Shown here: positions 4,668 through 5,361 of the stretch, piece after piece
How the letters are laid out: each line of letters opens with the position of its first letter
Numbering within the stretch: the first letter of the stretch is position 1
Assembly (NCBI GenBank): GCA_016215145.1
Contig: JACRLA010000137.1
Span: 1 to 5,361 of the forward strand
DNA length: 5,361 bases
Origin: Chloroflexota bacterium
Lineage (GTDB): Bacteria; Chloroflexota; Anaerolineae; Anaerolineales; VGOW01
Reading direction: 5' to 3'
Notes under the pieces: model-generated
Databases searched by the model: none
Told to the model about the DNA's origin: nothing
What the model saw: only the letters and a program-made list of their open reading frames with translations
Position numbers and translations under genes: made by a program

Positions 4668-5361
4668 ATGAACTATGGTTTCTTAATTGACAACCGCAAG
4701 TGCATCGGCTGTCACGCTTGCTCAACGGCGTGCAAGAGCGAGAACGAAGTTCCCGTTGGCGTGAACCGCACTTGGGTTAAATACACCGAGAAGGGAATCT
4801 TCCCCGACACACGCCGTTACTTTCAGGTGACACGCTGTAACCACTGCGCCAACCCGCCGTGTGTCCGCATCTGCCCGGTAACGGCGATGTATCAACGCAA
4901 AGATGGCATTGTCGAATTTGATTCGTCGCGCTGTATCGGTTGCAAAGCCTGTATGCAGGCTTGCCCCTACGATGCAATCTACATTGACCCAAATTCTGGC
5001 ACCGCCGCCAAATGTCATTACTGCGCGCACCGAGTCGAAGTAGGACTCGAACCGGCGTGCGTCATCGTCTGCCCCGAACACGCCATACTCGCCGGCGATC
5101 TCGACGACGCAAAATCGGAGATTGCCCGAGCGATTGCCACACAACAAGTGCGCGCTCGCAAACCGGAACAAGGTACGCGACCCAAATTGTTTTACATCAA
5201 CGCCGAAGAATCTTCCATCGTGCCGACTCTCGCCGCGCAAGATCAAGGAATGTTATGGGCGAGCTGGCCCGATCATGGTCATGGCGATTGGCGCGGACCG
5301 ATCCGTGTTGAAGATGGAAACATGGCGAGCGCGTTGATGCGGTCCTCTGCCGCGCCGCGTG
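4668..5361 (+). CDS. Four [4Fe-4S] cluster ferredoxin subunit, PsrB/NrfC/DmsB type (3' end outside window)
   Basis: From the ATG at 4668 the frame stays open to the window end (231 complete codons, no stop). Four cysteine groups are complete: C12, C15, C18, C22; C57, C60, C65, C69; C89, C92, C95, C99; and C116, C119, C131, C135. This 16-cysteine layout is that of the electron-transfer subunit of molybdopterin oxidoreductases (DmsB, PsrB, NrfC) and of related quinone-linked complexes. In these, electrons pass along the cluster chain between a catalytic subunit and a NrfD-type membrane subunit. No Tat or Sec signal is present at the N-terminus. After the clusters a segment KLFYINAEESSIVPTL (173-188) resembles the usual C-terminal part, and the frame then continues with a polar, histidine-containing stretch (HGHGDWRGP). 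The protein may therefore end soon after or be joined to a further domain; the window cannot decide. The substrate of the complex cannot be told. Confidence 0.85.
   Translation, partial: MNYGFLIDNRKCIGCHACSTACKSENEVPVGVNRTWVKYTEKGIFPDTRRYFQVTRCNHCANPPCVRICPVTAMYQRKDGIVEFDSSRCIGCKACMQACPYDAIYIDPNSGTAAKCHYCAHRVEVGLEPACVIVCPEHAILAGDLDDAKSEIARAIATQQVRARKPEQGTRPKLFYINAEESSIVPTLAAQDQGMLWASWPDHGHGDWRGPIRVEDGNMASALMRSSAAPR

Noticed and set aside
4722..5246. Long minus-strand open frame opposite the four-cluster ferredoxin (174 codons)
   Set aside because: It lies opposite a gene with sixteen correctly spaced cluster cysteines; its own product is low in recognisable motifs and has no ribosome binding site, so it is a shadow frame.
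1..5361. Frequent GATCTC words across the window
   Set aside because: Most are the Asp-Leu codon pair GAT-CTC in frame, so codon preference explains them without a special DNA motif.

Overview
The window reads as a piece of a bacterial genome of medium-high GC content with compact, operon-like gene order. The most likely source is a Chloroflexota (Anaerolineae-like) bacterium. This is an inference from three things: a LipS1/LipS2-type lipoate pathway, intergenic heptamer repeats with a small GTAGGGCG-type palindrome, and a Rieske / four-cluster ferredoxin gene pair. No rRNA or other phylogenetic marker is present to confirm it.

Region 1 (1-3724, + strand) is a lipoate-assembly cluster. It opens with the C-terminal part of a lipoate-protein ligase (1-414). 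An 8-bp overlap leads into a 316-residue radical-SAM protein that best fits LipS2 (407-1357), followed by a 366-residue radical-SAM protein that best fits LipS1 (1440-2540). A second, divergent lipoate ligase-like protein follows (2651-3724). In this pathway a ligase loads octanoate or lipoate onto an acceptor protein such as GcvH or an E2 domain. LipS1 and LipS2 then together insert the two sulfur atoms, replacing the LipB/LipA route. Two ligase-type genes therefore flank the synthase pair.

The two spacers inside this cluster (1358-1439 and 2541-2650) are almost entirely filled by degenerate 7-bp-period arrays in inverted orientation. Each array starts at the TAG stop codon of the preceding gene. 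The last ligase gene carries two further oddities: a small in-frame palindrome just before the active-site lysine region, and an exact in-frame 66-bp tandem duplication in its C-terminal domain.

Region 2 (3721-3948, - strand) is a small YgiT-type zinc-ribbon protein, the antitoxin type of MqsA/YgiT loci. No toxin partner is visible. Its stop overlaps the stop of the ligase gene by 4 bp.

Region 3 (3976-5361, + strand) is a redox operon transcribed divergently from the YgiT gene, with 27 bp between the two start codons. Its first protein joins an N-terminal receiver-like domain to a C-terminal Rieske [2Fe-2S] domain. The second has sixteen cysteines for four [4Fe-4S] clusters, like the electron-transfer subunit of a molybdopterin oxidoreductase or PsrB/NrfC-type complex, and runs off the window end. 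The catalytic and membrane partners should lie just downstream.
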